A stretch of DNA of 64,000 bases from Knufia peltigerae (taxonomy: Eukaryota; Ascomycota; Eurotiomycetes; Chaetothyriales; Trichomeriaceae): the NCBI GenBank assembly GCA_030247855.1, contig JAPDRN010000049.1, positions 1-64,000 on the forward strand, given 5' to 3'. Both the position numbers and the translations under genes were made by a program. Positions within the stretch are counted from its first letter, which is position 1. Every line of letters starts with the position of its first letter. The notes below the pieces were generated by a model. It was not told where the DNA came from. It saw nothing but the letters and a program-made list of their open reading frames with translations, and searched no databases. Shown here one piece after another: positions 35,235 to 43,368 of the stretch.

Positions 35235-36509
35235 TTAAAGGCCGGCCCAGGCTTCCACTTCCTCGACGAAGTGGTGCACGTCCAGGTAACGGTTGTAGAG
35301 CGGGGTGGGCGAGATGCGGATGACGTCCGGTTCGCGCCAGTCACCCAGCACGCCGATGGCGCGCAGATGTTCGAACAGGGCGCGTCCGCGCTCGCGGCCG
35401 CCGATCACCCGCAGCGACAGCTGGCAGCCGCGGCGCTCAGGCTCGGCCGGGGTGACGATCTCCAGCACCTGCGGCAGGCGCGCGCGGACCAGGGCGTCGA
35501 GCATGCCGGTCAGTGCCAGCGACTTGCTGCGCAGCGATTCCATGCCGGCACGTTCGAACAGGTCCAGCGATGCACGCAGTGGCGCCAGGCCGAGGATCGG
35601 CGGATTGCTCAGCTGCCAGCTCTCGGCGCCGACTGCGGGCTGGAACTGCGGTGCCATCTGGAAGCGGGTGGCTTCGTCATGGCCCCACCAGCCGGCAAAG
35701 CGTGGCAGCGTGGTGTCGCGATGATGGCGCTCGTGCACGAACGCACCGGCCACAGCGCCCGGGCCGCTGTTGAGGTACTTGTAGTGGCACCACACGGCGA
35801 AATCCGGGGCGACGTCATGCAGGTGCAGTGGCAGGTTACCGACCGAGTGCGCCAGGTCGAAACCGATGCGCGCGCCCTGCAGGCGTGCGGCACGGGTGAT
35901 GGCATCGAGGTCGAAGGCCTGGCCGCTGCGGTACTGCACGCCAGGCCATAGCACCAGCGCCAGGCGCGGACCGTGCGCGGCGATCGCGCGCTCGATCGCG
36001 GCCATCGAGATCGTGCCGTTGGCTTCATCCGGCTGCACTTCCACCAGGCAGTCGGCCGGGTCGAAGCCATGGAAGCGGATCTGCGCTTCCACTGCATGGC
36101 GGTCAGTCGGAAACGCGCCGGCTTCCATCAGGATCACCGGGCGTTCGGCCGTTGGCCGGTAGAAGCTGACCATCATCAGGTGCAGGTTCACGCTCAGCGT
36201 ATTCATCGCCACCACTTCGCTGGGCAGTGCGCCGACCACGCGTGCCAGCTGCGCGCTGACCAGACGGTGGTACGACAGCCATTGGGTCGGCCCGGTGAAG
36301 TGGCCTTCCACTGCCAGTTCGCCCCACTGCTTCATCACTTCCTGCACCGCCGCCTGTGCGCCGCGCGGCTGCAGGCCCAGCGAGTTGCCGACGAAGTAGG
36401 TCTGCTCACCGCCGCCGTGGCGCGGAATCAGGAATTCCTGCCGCAGCGGCCGCAACGGATCGGCGGCATCAAGGGCAATGGCGTGGGTGCGGCTGAGCAG
36501 GTCGGACAT
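35235..36509 (-). CDS. kynU: Kynureninase
   Basis: 424 aa. PLP enzyme that cleaves 3-hydroxykynurenine (or kynurenine) to 3-hydroxyanthranilate (or anthranilate) plus alanine. Motifs: ETYFVGNSLGLQPRGAQAAVQE-like start (residues 36-58), GFDLAHSVGNLPLHLHD with the PLP Asp/His, and the Schiff-base Lys in HYKYLNSGPGAV. C-terminal segment LSLRVIGGRERGRALFEHL. Normal length. Part of the kynurenine set; a SMAG pair separates it from the dioxygenase gene upstream. Confidence 0.95.
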   Translation of the reverse strand: MSDLLSRTHAIALDAADPLRPLRQEFLIPRHGGGEQTYFVGNSLGLQPRGAQAAVQEVMKQWGELAVEGHFTGPTQWLSYHRLVSAQLARVVGALPSEVVAMNTLSVNLHLMMVSFYRPTAERPVILMEAGAFPTDRHAVEAQIRFHGFDPADCLVEVQPDEANGTISMAAIERAIAAHGPRLALVLWPGVQYRSGQAFDLDAITRAARLQGARIGFDLAHSVGNLPLHLHDVAPDFAVWCHYKYLNSGPGAVAGAFVHERHHRDTTLPRFAGWWGHDEATRFQMAPQFQPAVGAESWQLSNPPILGLAPLRASLDLFERAGMESLRSKSLALTGMLDALVRARLPQVLEIVTPAEPERRGCQLSLRVIGGRERGRALFEHLRAIGVLGDWREPDVIRISPTPLYNRYLDVHHFVEEVEAWAGL

Positions 36510-36600
36510 GGTCGGGCAACAGGCTGCAACGGGACTGCCAGTGTAGCGCCTGGGGCATCACCCGGTGGCTGCGAACCCAGCGCCAGCGCCGCATGATGCG

Positions 36601-36660
36601 GTAGCCGCCAACCTTGGTTGGCGCACGTGCGAACAAGCGCCAACCAGGGTGGGCATCTAC
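36601..36660. repeat. SMAG repeat pair between kynU and the dioxygenase gene
   Basis: GTAG followed by GCCAACC-TT-GGTTGGC (36601-36624), then GCCAACC-AG-GGTGGGC followed by CTAC (36638-36660). Head-to-head pair, the second with an imperfect stem. It lies inside what is otherwise a likely operon. Confidence 0.8.
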
Positions 36661-36676
36661 CAGCGCGGTGGCGTTG

Positions 36677-37198
36677 TCAGGCCGCCGCCGGTGCCGGCAA
36701 CGGATCCACGTGGCCACACTCGCTGCAGGTGCGAAGTTCCAGGCTGGCCTGGTAGCGTGCGAACACCTTCGGCAGGTCGGTCTCGATGTTCTGCAGCGTG
36801 AAGTACTCTTCGTACAGCTTGTGATTGCAGCGCTCGCAATGCCAGATCACGCCATCGCGCTCATGCGGCAGGCGCTTGCGTTCCACCACCAGGCCGACGC
36901 CACCGGGTGGGCGCCGCGGTGAGTGCGGCACTTTGCCCGGCAGCAGGAAGATTTCGCCGGCACGGATCGGGATATCGCGCACCGCGCCATCCTCCTGCAC
37001 CTTCAGCACCATCTCGCCTTCCAGCTGATAGAACCACTCCGGGCCTTCGTCGTAGTGGAAATCGGTGCGGCTGTTCGGCCCGCCGACCACCATCACGATG
37101 AAATCGCCGTTGTCGATCATCTTGTTGCCGACCGGCGGCTTCAACAGATGCCGGTTTTCCTCGATCCAGCCCAGCAGGTTGATGGGGGAGGCAAGCAT
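36677..37198 (-). CDS. nbaC: 3-hydroxyanthranilate 3,4-dioxygenase
   Basis: 173 aa. Fe(II) cupin that opens 3-hydroxyanthranilate to the aldehyde that closes into quinolinate. Cupin with FHYDEGPEWFYQLEGEMVLK (His and Glu ligands), IRAGEIFLLPGKVPHSPRRP (third His) and the C-terminal rubredoxin-like site with two CxxC pairs (CERCNHK and CSECGHVDP) found in bacterial members. Lies 24 bp after the carbonic anhydrase gene and upstream of kynU. Confidence 0.95.
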   Translation of the reverse strand: MLASPINLLGWIEENRHLLKPPVGNKMIDNGDFIVMVVGGPNSRTDFHYDEGPEWFYQLEGEMVLKVQEDGAVRDIPIRAGEIFLLPGKVPHSPRRPPGGVGLVVERKRLPHERDGVIWHCERCNHKLYEEYFTLQNIETDLPKVFARYQASLELRTCSECGHVDPLPAPAAA

Positions 37199-37222
37199 GG
37201 GGGATGTCCGTGAGAGGGAGGG

Positions 37223-37885
37223 TCAGTCGCGCCGGCCGCGGCGCGGGACGTAGGACAGGGCCTTCTCATACGCAGGCTGCAGGTCTTCCGGTGCGCCCAC
37301 GTCGATGCCCATTTCGCGCACGCGACCGTCCTTCAGGCTGTACACCCAGCCGTGCACCATCAGTTTCTGGCCGCGGGCCCAGGCGTCCTGCACGATCGTC
37401 GAGCGGCAGGCGTTGACCACCTGCTCGATCACGTTCAACTCGCACAGACGTGCATGCTTCAGCTCAGGCTCCTCGATCGCATCCATGATCGCGGCGTGCT
37501 TCTGTGCCACGTCACCGACATGGCGCAGCCAGTTGTCAGCCAGGCCCACCCGCGTGTTGTTCAAGCTGGCGTGCACGCCGCCGCAGCCGTAGTGGCCGAC
37601 GATCAGGATGTGCTTCACCTTCAACTGGTCCACGGCGTACTGGATCACGCTGAGGCAGTTCAGGTCGGTATGCACCACCACGTTGGCCACGTTGCGATGC
37701 ACGAACACCTCACCCGGGGCCATGCCGATGATCTGGTTGGCCGGCACGCGCGAATCGGAACAGCCGATCCACAGGTATTCCGGATGCTGCTGCTTGGCCA
37801 GCTGATGGAAGAAGTCCGGGTCTTCCTTCTCGATCCGGTCTGCCCATTCGCGGTTGTTCTGCAGCAGCTTGTGGATGTCTTTCAT
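37223..37885 (-). CDS. can: Beta-class carbonic anhydrase
   Basis: 220 aa. Interconverts CO2 and bicarbonate with zinc; cytosolic. Zinc ligands and dyad: Cys42, Asp44 and Arg46 in CSDSRVPAN, His98 and Cys101 in GHYGCGG. Matches E. coli Can in length and motif order. Placed just before the dioxygenase gene; the spacing (24 bp) allows cotranscription but no functional tie is obvious. Confidence 0.95.
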   Translation of the reverse strand: MKDIHKLLQNNREWADRIEKEDPDFFHQLAKQQHPEYLWIGCSDSRVPANQIIGMAPGEVFVHRNVANVVVHTDLNCLSVIQYAVDQLKVKHILIVGHYGCGGVHASLNNTRVGLADNWLRHVGDVAQKHAAIMDAIEEPELKHARLCELNVIEQVVNACRSTIVQDAWARGQKLMVHGWVYSLKDGRVREMGIDVGAPEDLQPAYEKALSYVPRRGRRD

Positions 37886-37958
37886 GTTCGGGGTCCCTGA
37901 CGTCGGGTGAGGGCAAGGCGCGGCCGTTCTGGTCGCGTCGTCGCGGGAAACAGGGCGC

Positions 37959-38597
37959 TCAGCCGCTTGCGGCGGCTTCGTCGCGATACTGGCGCATCCA
38001 CTGCGCCAGTTCGGTGGAATGGGGAGTTTCCAGGCGTTCCAGTTCGGCGATCACCACCTGCTGGTTGGCCCCGGGGTGGTTCTGGCTAAGCTTCAGCTTC
38101 AGCTGCACCTGCTCGACGGTGAAGCGGAAGCCGACGATGCCGCGCAGCTGGCGCCGGTGGTCGTCTCGTTCGGGTTCGAACCGCCAGTCCTGGCCGACGC
38201 TGGCTTCGAAGTGGTCGCCGATATCGCTGACCAGCTGGGCCAGGGCATCGGTGTCGTCGAACGGCTGCAGCTGGCCGCGCAGCTCGGCGGCGGCGTAGTT
38301 CCAGGTAGGCACCCGCGCGGCAGGCTCCTTGTCCGGGTACCAGCTGGCCGATACATAGCCATGCGGCCCGTCCACCAGCACTTTGGACACACCGGTGTGG
38401 CGTGCCTGCGGGTTGGCCCGGGCCCAGTGGCCACGCAGCTCGATGTGGTCGCCGTTGCGCTGGTACAGCACCGGCAGCCGGGTCAGTTCCGGCAGCCCGT
38501 CGTTACCAGTGGTGAGCACGGTGACGAATGGATCACGCGCCAGCAGGCGATCCAGCCACAACAGGTCGGTCTCGGCGAAAGCGCGCGGGGTGAACAT
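37959..38597 (-). CDS. FMN-binding PaiB-like protein
   Basis: 212 aa. Matches the PaiB/FMN-binding split-barrel family: MFTPRAFAETDLLWLDRLLARDPFVTVLT, LPVLYQRNGDHIELRGHWARANPQ, and the SASWYPDKEPAARVPTWNYAAAELRG block typical of PaiB. PaiB of Bacillus was described as a negative regulator with PaiA, but most members probably bind flavin; a transcription role here is only by name. Followed 73 bp later by can. Confidence 0.9.
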   Translation of the reverse strand: MFTPRAFAETDLLWLDRLLARDPFVTVLTTGNDGLPELTRLPVLYQRNGDHIELRGHWARANPQARHTGVSKVLVDGPHGYVSASWYPDKEPAARVPTWNYAAAELRGQLQPFDDTDALAQLVSDIGDHFEASVGQDWRFEPERDDHRRQLRGIVGFRFTVEQVQLKLKLSQNHPGANQQVVIAELERLETPHSTELAQWMRQYRDEAAASG

Positions 38598-38606
38598 CGG
38601 TTGGCC

Positions 38607-38921
38607 TCAGGCGCGGCTGCCCAGCGACTGCACCATGCGTCCGCGCAGGCCTTCGTCACTGCCTGCCTGCGGTGGCTGCACTTCATGCAGCGAGAAGCCG
38701 CGCACCAGCGCATCTTCTTCATCCAGGCCGTCGTACTCGACGAACTCGGCATCGAACAGCTGCGAGCGGGCGGTGTCTTCGCTGTCGTAGCTCAGCGTAT
38801 TGCCATCGCTGTCCAGCACTTCGGCAGTGCCGGCCTCGCGGATACGCAGGCGCGCCCAGATCAGGGTGTTGCCGAGGCTGGCCAGCCACCAGCTGTCGCG
38901 GACGTGGGAAAGGTCGTTCAT
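38607..38921 (-). CDS. Conserved acidic hypothetical protein
   Basis: 104 aa, no recognised domain. Opening SHVRDSWWLASLGNTLIWARLRIREAG suggests a small beta-sheet domain; residues about 40-75 are acidic (DSDGNTLSYDSEDTARSQLF, YDGLDEEDALVRG). No signal peptide, so cytosolic. It is 9 bp before paiB and 7 bp after the small membrane gene, so it belongs to the same transcript. Confidence 0.7.
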   Translation of the reverse strand: MNDLSHVRDSWWLASLGNTLIWARLRIREAGTAEVLDSDGNTLSYDSEDTARSQLFDAEFVEYDGLDEEDALVRGFSLHEVQPPQAGSDEGLRGRMVQSLGSRA

Positions 38922-38928
38922 GTGTGTA

Positions 38929-39228
38929 TTACCAGAGCGAGGCCAGCCAGAGCAGGGCAGCCATGCCCAGTCCGGCCAGCAGGGTCAGCAGCGATACCCA
39001 GGCGGGCGTCGCCAGCCCGGACAGCGAGCGGTCCGGCTGGGTGCGGTATTCGCGCCGCAGCAGCCAGCCCAGCGCATCGGGCTTGAGGAAGGCGCCACTG
39101 CCGAAGCGCTGTGCCAGCGCCGGATGGCGGTCGCGCACATGCACCAGGGTCAGCGGCCAGAAGATCACGAAGGCACTGAACCCGGCCACTGCTACGCCGA
39201 CGAAACACAGGGCGAAGAACAGGGTCAT
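38929..39228 (-). CDS. Small membrane protein, unknown function
   Basis: 99 aa. Two membrane segments: residues about 4-28 (FFALCFVGVAVAGFSAFVIFWPLTLVH) and 74-97 (PAWVSLLTLLAGLGMAALLWLASLW), with a cytoplasmic middle rich in Arg (RDRHPALAQRF, LLRREYRTQPDRS). Short membrane proteins of this kind are common in Xanthomonadaceae and uncharacterised. It starts 32 bp after the asnS stop and precedes the acidic 104-aa gene. Confidence 0.7.
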   Translation of the reverse strand: MTLFFALCFVGVAVAGFSAFVIFWPLTLVHVRDRHPALAQRFGSGAFLKPDALGWLLRREYRTQPDRSLSGLATPAWVSLLTLLAGLGMAALLWLASLW

Positions 39229-39260
39229 GGGGTAGTACCTCCGTGGTCGCGGGTGAGGGC

Positions 39261-40655
39261 TTAGAAGTCCGCGCTGCCCGGGGCGCGCGGGTAGGGGATC
39301 GCATCGCGGATGTTGGACAGGCCGCAGACGTAGACCACCAGGCGCTCGAAGCCCAGGCCAAAGCCGGCGTGCGGGACCGAGCCGTAGCGGCGGAAATCGC
39401 GGTACCAGCTGTAGTGCTCGCGATCCAGGCCGAACTGCGCCATGCGTGCATCCAGCACGTCCAGGCGCTCTTCGCGCTGGCTGCCACCGATGATCTCGCC
39501 GATGCCCGGGGCCAGCACGTCCATCGCCGCGACGGTCCTGCCGTCATCGTTCAGGCGCATGTAGAAGGCCTTGATGTGTTCGGGGTAGTTGGTCACCACC
39601 ACCGGGCGACCCACGTGCTCCTCGGTCAGCCAGCGCTCGTGCTCGGTCTGCAGGTCCAGGCCCCATTCGACCGGGAAGTCGAACTTCTTTCCGGACTTCT
39701 GCAGCAGGCTGACCGCATCGGTGTAATCGATGCGTTCGAACGGCGCGTTGATGAAGTCTTCCAGCTTGGTGATCGCGTTCTTGTCCACGCGCTCGGCGAT
39801 GAAGGCCAGGTCGTCGCCGCGCTCGTTCAGCACCGCGCGGAACAGGTACTTCAGGAACTCTTCTGCCAAGCGTGCGTCTTCGGCCAGGTCGGCGAAGGCG
39901 ATTTCCGGCTCGATCATCCAGAACTCCGCCAGGTGGCGGGTGGTGTGGCTGTTCTCGGCGCGGAAGGTCGGGCCGAAGGTGTACACCTTGCTCAGTGCCA
40001 GGCAGTAGGCCTCGACGTTCAGCTGGCCGGACACGGTCAGGAAGGTTTCCTTGCCGAAGAAATCGCGGCTGAAGTCGATCCCGCCCTGGGCGTCACGCGG
40101 CAGGTTCACCATGTCCAGGGTGGACACGCGGAACATCTGGCCGGCGCCTTCGGCATCGGAGGTGGTGATGATCGGGGTGCTGATCCAGTTGAAGCCGTTC
40201 TCGTGGAAGAAACGGTGCACAGCCTGGGCCAGGCAGTTGCGGATGCGGGTGACTGCGCCGAACAGGTTGGTGCGCGGGCGCAGGTGCGCCACTTCACGCA
40301 GGAATTCCGGCGTCATCGGCTTGGGCTGGATCGGGTAGGTGAGCGGGTCTTCGACCCAGCCGACCACCTCGACCGCGCTGGCCTGGATCTCAAACGACTG
40401 GCCCTTGCCCTGCGACTTCACCAAGGTGCCGGTGGCCACCAGCGAGCAGCCGGTGGTCAGGCGCTTGATCTCGTCGAAGTTGGCCAGCGCGTCGCCGGCC
40501 ACCACCTGGATCGGGGCGAAGCAGGAGCCGTCGGTCACATTCACGAAAGCCAGATTTGCTGAACCGCGCACCGTGCGCACCCAACCGCGTACCGTGACTT
40601 CGCCACCTTCCGGGATCTTCCCGGCAAGCGCATGTTCAACGCTGACCACCGTCAT
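39261..40655 (-). CDS. asnS: Asparaginyl-tRNA synthetase
   Basis: 464 aa. Charges tRNA-Asn with asparagine in translation. An N-terminal OB-fold (MTVVSVEHALAGKIPEGGEVTVRGWVRT) is followed by a class IIb catalytic core with motif 2 (FGPTFRAENSHTTRHLAEFWMIEPE) and motif 3 (FGLGFERLVVYVCGLSNIRDAIPYPRAPG). ATG 40655 chosen over the frame from 40694, since it gives the usual N-terminus. Its presence suggests direct Asn-tRNA charging. Divergent from the Fe-S carrier gene. Confidence 0.97.
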   Translation of the reverse strand: MTVVSVEHALAGKIPEGGEVTVRGWVRTVRGSANLAFVNVTDGSCFAPIQVVAGDALANFDEIKRLTTGCSLVATGTLVKSQGKGQSFEIQASAVEVVGWVEDPLTYPIQPKPMTPEFLREVAHLRPRTNLFGAVTRIRNCLAQAVHRFFHENGFNWISTPIITTSDAEGAGQMFRVSTLDMVNLPRDAQGGIDFSRDFFGKETFLTVSGQLNVEAYCLALSKVYTFGPTFRAENSHTTRHLAEFWMIEPEIAFADLAEDARLAEEFLKYLFRAVLNERGDDLAFIAERVDKNAITKLEDFINAPFERIDYTDAVSLLQKSGKKFDFPVEWGLDLQTEHERWLTEEHVGRPVVVTNYPEHIKAFYMRLNDDGRTVAAMDVLAPGIGEIIGGSQREERLDVLDARMAQFGLDREHYSWYRDFRRYGSVPHAGFGLGFERLVVYVCGLSNIRDAIPYPRAPGSADF

Positions 40656-40752
40656 GACTTGAATCCTCTGCTGATCGACTCGATCTATGAACACGGGAGT
40701 TTACCGGTTGCAGCGTTCTGCTTGCGAGGCATTTCTGCGGTCATCGGCTCCC

Positions 40753-40758
40753 TATAAT
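40753..40758 (+). promoter_or_regulatory. Perfect -10 box for the Fe-S carrier gene
   Basis: TATAAT 28 bases before the ATG at 40786, with GGAGTGA as ribosome site in between. A clear -35 is not seen at 16-18 bases spacing. Confidence 0.55.
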
Positions 40759-40785
40759 GTCCCGGTACCTCTGGAGTGATCCATC

Positions 40786-41124
40786 ATGGCTGTCAGCCTG
40801 ACCCCTATTGCCTTCGAGCGCGTACAGCGCTTCGTCGCCCAGACCCCCGGCGCGCTGGGCCTGCGTTTTGGCGTGACCAAGACCGGCTGCTCCGGCTGGG
40901 GCCACATCACCGACCTGGCCCGCGACGAGCGCGCGGACGACACCGTGTTCGACCAGGACGGGGTGAAGATCTATGTAGACGCCAAGAGCCTGGCCCTGGT
41001 GGACGGCACCGTGATCGACTTCGGCAAGCATGGCCTGAGCGAGACCTTCACGTTCAGCAACCCGAATGCCACCGCCGAGTGCGGCTGCGGCGAGAGCTTC
41101 ACCACCGACGCCGACAAGGCCTGA
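40786..41124 (+). CDS. A-type iron-sulfur cluster carrier (IscA/SufA/HesB family)
   Basis: 112 aa. Carries Fe-S clusters or iron to apo-proteins. The three conserved Cys are at the family positions 35 (TGCSGWG), 99 and 101 (CGCGESF). Length equals IscA. No other isc or suf gene is adjacent, so whether it is IscA, SufA or ErpA-like is open; single-gene placement with its own promoter is like erpA. A SMAG unit follows 11 bases after the stop. Confidence 0.9.
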   Translation: MAVSLTPIAFERVQRFVAQTPGALGLRFGVTKTGCSGWGHITDLARDERADDTVFDQDGVKIYVDAKSLALVDGTVIDFGKHGLSETFTFSNPNATAECGCGESFTTDADKA

Positions 41125-41135
41125 GCCCCGCTTGG

Positions 41136-41158
41136 GTAGATGCCGACCTTGGTCGGCA
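41136..41158 (+). repeat. SMAG-type GTAG palindrome
   Basis: GTAG then TGCCGACC-TT-GGTCGGCA, an 8-bp perfect stem just after the Fe-S carrier gene. Confidence 0.8.
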
Positions 41159-41203
41159 CGGGAGCAGGGCGCCCCCGGTTCAGCTGGCCCGGTTACCCAC
41201 CGG

Positions 41204-41233
41204 TTGCCCAGCCCCCCCCTTCTGCGCCATAAT
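41204..41233 (+). promoter_or_regulatory. Predicted promoter of the rpsF operon
   Basis: -35 TTGCCC (41204-41209), 18-bp spacer, -10 CATAAT (41228-41233). This leaves a leader of about 95 bases before rpsF. Confidence 0.5.
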
Positions 41234-41239
41234 GCGCGG

Positions 41240-41333
41240 CTTCCTGCCTCCCTGGCAGGATCCCTTGCCCCACCGCGGTATCAACGGCGGGGGGCTGTCC
41301 GGCCGCAAGGCCACATCCGAAAGGTAGAAAAAC
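41240..41333 (+). promoter_or_regulatory. rpsF leader, possible S6:S18 autoregulatory RNA
   Basis: The leader between the promoter and rpsF holds inverted GC segments (CTGCC/GGCAG near 41246-41259; GGCCGCAAGGCC at about 41300-41312) and a CATCCGAAAGG segment close to the start codon. In many bacteria S6:S18 binds a CCG-containing bulged stem in this leader. The CCG and neighbouring stem here are compatible, but I could not fold or align it. Confidence 0.3.
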
Positions 41334-41771
41334 ATGAGTCGTCATTACGAAATCGTGTTCATGGTCCACCCGGACCAGAGCGAGCAGGTCCCGGCCATGA
41401 TCGAGCGCTACAAGTCGCTGGTCGAGAACGGCAACGGCACCATCCACCGTCTGGAAGACTGGGGCCGCCGCCAGCTGGCGTACCCGATCCAGAACCTGGT
41501 GAAGGCGCACTACGTGCTGCTGAACATCGAAGTCGACCAGGCCGTTCTGACCGAGCTGACCGAGAGCTTCCGCTTCAACGACGCCGTGCTGCGCAACCTG
41601 GTCATCAAGCGTGACGAGGCTGACACCGAGCAGTCGCTGATCATGAAGAGCAAGGACGAGAAGGGCGACAAGCCCGAGCGTGGTGAGCGTCGTCGTCGTG
41701 ATGACGAAGAAGGCGAAACCACCCCCGCCGCTGACAACGATGCCGGCGACGACGCCGCTTCGGCCGCCTAA
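41334..41771 (+). CDS. rpsF: Ribosomal protein S6
   Basis: 145 aa. Small-subunit protein that pairs with S18. Core RHYEIVFMVHPDQSEQVPAMIERYK ... WGRRQLAYPIQ ... FRFNDAVLRNLVIK matches S6. The last 45 residues are a charged, low-complexity tail (KGDKPERGERRRRDDEEGETTP...), longer than the Glu-rich tail of E. coli S6. First gene of rpsF-rpsR-rplI. Confidence 0.97.
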   Translation: MSRHYEIVFMVHPDQSEQVPAMIERYKSLVENGNGTIHRLEDWGRRQLAYPIQNLVKAHYVLLNIEVDQAVLTELTESFRFNDAVLRNLVIKRDEADTEQSLIMKSKDEKGDKPERGERRRRDDEEGETTPAADNDAGDDAASAA

Positions 41772-41782
41772 GGAGCACTGAC

Positions 41783-42013
41783 ATGTCCAAGTTCTTCCGT
41801 CGCCGCAAGTTCTGCAAGTTCACGGCCGAAGGTGTCAAGGAGATCGACTACAAGGATCTCAACACCCTGCGCCAGTACCTGACCGAGAACGGCAAGATCG
41901 TGCCGAGCCGCGTCACCGGTACCAAGTCGAAGTACCAGCGTCAGCTGGCGACCGCCGTCAAGCGCGCTCGCTTCCTGGCCCTGATTCCGTACACCGACAA
42001 CCACGACGTCTGA
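41783..42013 (+). CDS. rpsR: Ribosomal protein S18
   Basis: 76 aa. Binds S6 and 16S rRNA. Core FFRRRKFCKFTAEGVKEIDYKDLNTLRQYLTENGKIVPSR and TKSKYQRQLATAVKRARFLALIPYTD are the standard S18 sequence. Starts 11 bp after rpsF. Confidence 0.97.
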   Translation: MSKFFRRRKFCKFTAEGVKEIDYKDLNTLRQYLTENGKIVPSRVTGTKSKYQRQLATAVKRARFLALIPYTDNHDV

Positions 42014-42118
42014 TGCCGGCGGGGCAGCTTCGCGCTGCCCCCGCTGTGCCAGCTATTCGGACAGCCTTTGTTGCGGGGCCCGCGCCTCGCTAACGAATAA
42101 CTTATCTGGAGCAATACC

Positions 42119-42571
42119 ATGCAGCTGATCCTCCTGCAGAAAGTCACCAACCTCGGCAACCTCGGCGACCTGGTCGACGTGAAGCCGGGCTACGGCCGTA
42201 ACTTCCTCGTGCCGCAGGGCAAGGCCGTTCCGGCCACCGAGAGCAACAAGGCCGAGTTCGAAGCCAAGCGCGCTGATTACGAAGCCAAGGCCCAGTCCAT
42301 CCACGCCGAAGCCGAAGCCCGCAAGGCCAAGCTGGAAGGCGCAAGCGTGACCGTCGCCGCCAACGCTTCGACCGAAGGCAAGCTGTACGGCTCGGTCGGC
42401 GCCCGCGAAATCGCCGATGCCTTCACCGCTGCCGGCCTGGCGCTGAGCAAGAGCGAAGTCATCCTGGGCGAAGGCGCCTTCCGCAACATTGGCGAGTACG
42501 AAGTCCTGGTGCACCTGCACGCGGACGTCGAGACCACCGTCAAGGTCGTGGTTGAAGCCGAAAAGGCCTGA
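42119..42571 (+). CDS. rplI: Ribosomal protein L9
   Basis: 150 aa. Large-subunit protein that limits frameshifting. N-terminal domain MQLILLQKVTNLGNLGDLVDVKPGYGRNFLVPQGKA, long connecting helix (about 40-75) and C-terminal RNA-binding domain (KLYGSVGAREIADAF, EYEVLVHLHADVETTVKVVV). Ends with an intrinsic terminator at 42601. Confidence 0.97.
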   Translation: MQLILLQKVTNLGNLGDLVDVKPGYGRNFLVPQGKAVPATESNKAEFEAKRADYEAKAQSIHAEAEARKAKLEGASVTVAANASTEGKLYGSVGAREIADAFTAAGLALSKSEVILGEGAFRNIGEYEVLVHLHADVETTVKVVVEAEKA

Positions 42572-42600
42572 TCCCACGCCGCAAGGCCTGGTATCACCAG

Positions 42601-42632
42601 AACGGGCGCCCGCAAGGGTGCCCGTTTTGTTT
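42601..42632 (+). terminator. Terminator of the rpsF-rpsR-rplI operon
   Basis: Stem AACGGGC / GCCCGTT with an inner GCCCGCAAGGGT part, followed by TTGTTTTG. Confidence 0.85.
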
Positions 42633-42650
42633 TGGGCGAACGCCGGGTAT

Positions 42651-42673
42651 GTAGAGTCGAGCCATGCTCGACT
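42651..42673 (+). repeat. SMAG-type GTAG palindrome
   Basis: GTAG followed by AGTCGAGC-CAT-GCTCGACT (8-bp stem). It ends 7 bases before the stop of the first DUF1963-like gene, marking the edge of the accessory pair. Confidence 0.8.
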
Positions 42674-42679
42674 GGTTGT

Positions 42680-43267
42680 TCAGGTGGTCTGGATGACGAA
42701 TCGACCGCAGTCCATTGAAGATGCGGGAATGTTGCGTTCAAGCAGCAGGTATCCCATTCCGCCGACAATAATTCCTCGATGCGTTGGCGCTGCCCGGTTC
42801 AAGCGGGAACTGTTGATCTGGAGGATGAATTCCCGTCCTTCACTGCAATCATCCTGGAGCCAGGTAGGAATTCCGCCGATTTTGGCGATTCCATTTTGGG
42901 CGTCATCTGGGATGGAAGCTGCGTCAGTGTTGATCAGACACGGGTCAAATGGGAGTGCTGCGCTGCGTGCACCGAGTGCGTGAGGTACATAGGCGATGAC
43001 ACGTCCGCCAGCCTGCATAGCGGTCTCGATATAGGCATCATCACGAACGTCATAGGGTGTGAAAATCGAAACGCAGAGATTCGCTTTGATAGCGATCTTC
43101 GGAGCGTGCGCTTGAACGAATGGCGCAGGGAGGCTTGCCAGATGAAGCATTGGCTTCCCCGTGGCGTCGCTTGGCCACTGGGCATCGGCAGGCAGGTATG
43201 GTGCGCCTCCCAGAAAGGCCCGATCCGGAGCTTGGCAACGATCACCAAATACCATTTCTCGATACAT
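42680..43267 (-). CDS. DUF1963-like protein, copy 1 of a tandem pair
   Basis: 195 aa. Resembles the DUF1963/YwqG family: LGGAPYLPADAQWPSD near residues 19-34, MLHLASLPAPF, and a C-terminal region with KIGGIPTWLQDD and FILQINSS. The end GGMGYLLLERNIP...DCGRFVIQTT is nearly the same as in the copy 101 bp upstream (43369-43956). Start ATG 43267 (MYREM) chosen because it aligns with MYRPL of the other copy, though its ribosome site is weak. Codon use is less GC-biased than in the flanking genes. No signal peptide, so cytosolic. Function unknown; family members occur beside toxin systems, but no toxin gene is seen here. Confidence 0.75.
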   Translation of the reverse strand: MYREMVFGDRCQAPDRAFLGGAPYLPADAQWPSDATGKPMLHLASLPAPFVQAHAPKIAIKANLCVSIFTPYDVRDDAYIETAMQAGGRVIAYVPHALGARSAALPFDPCLINTDAASIPDDAQNGIAKIGGIPTWLQDDCSEGREFILQINSSRLNRAAPTHRGIIVGGMGYLLLERNIPASSMDCGRFVIQTT

Positions 43268-43368
43268 GTATTAGTCCGATGAACTTTGGGCCTAGAAAGC
43301 ACTGATTTGCCCTCGCCGACCATCAATACGAATCAACCAAGCGACGTTGGGCTGACTCATCACTTGCC

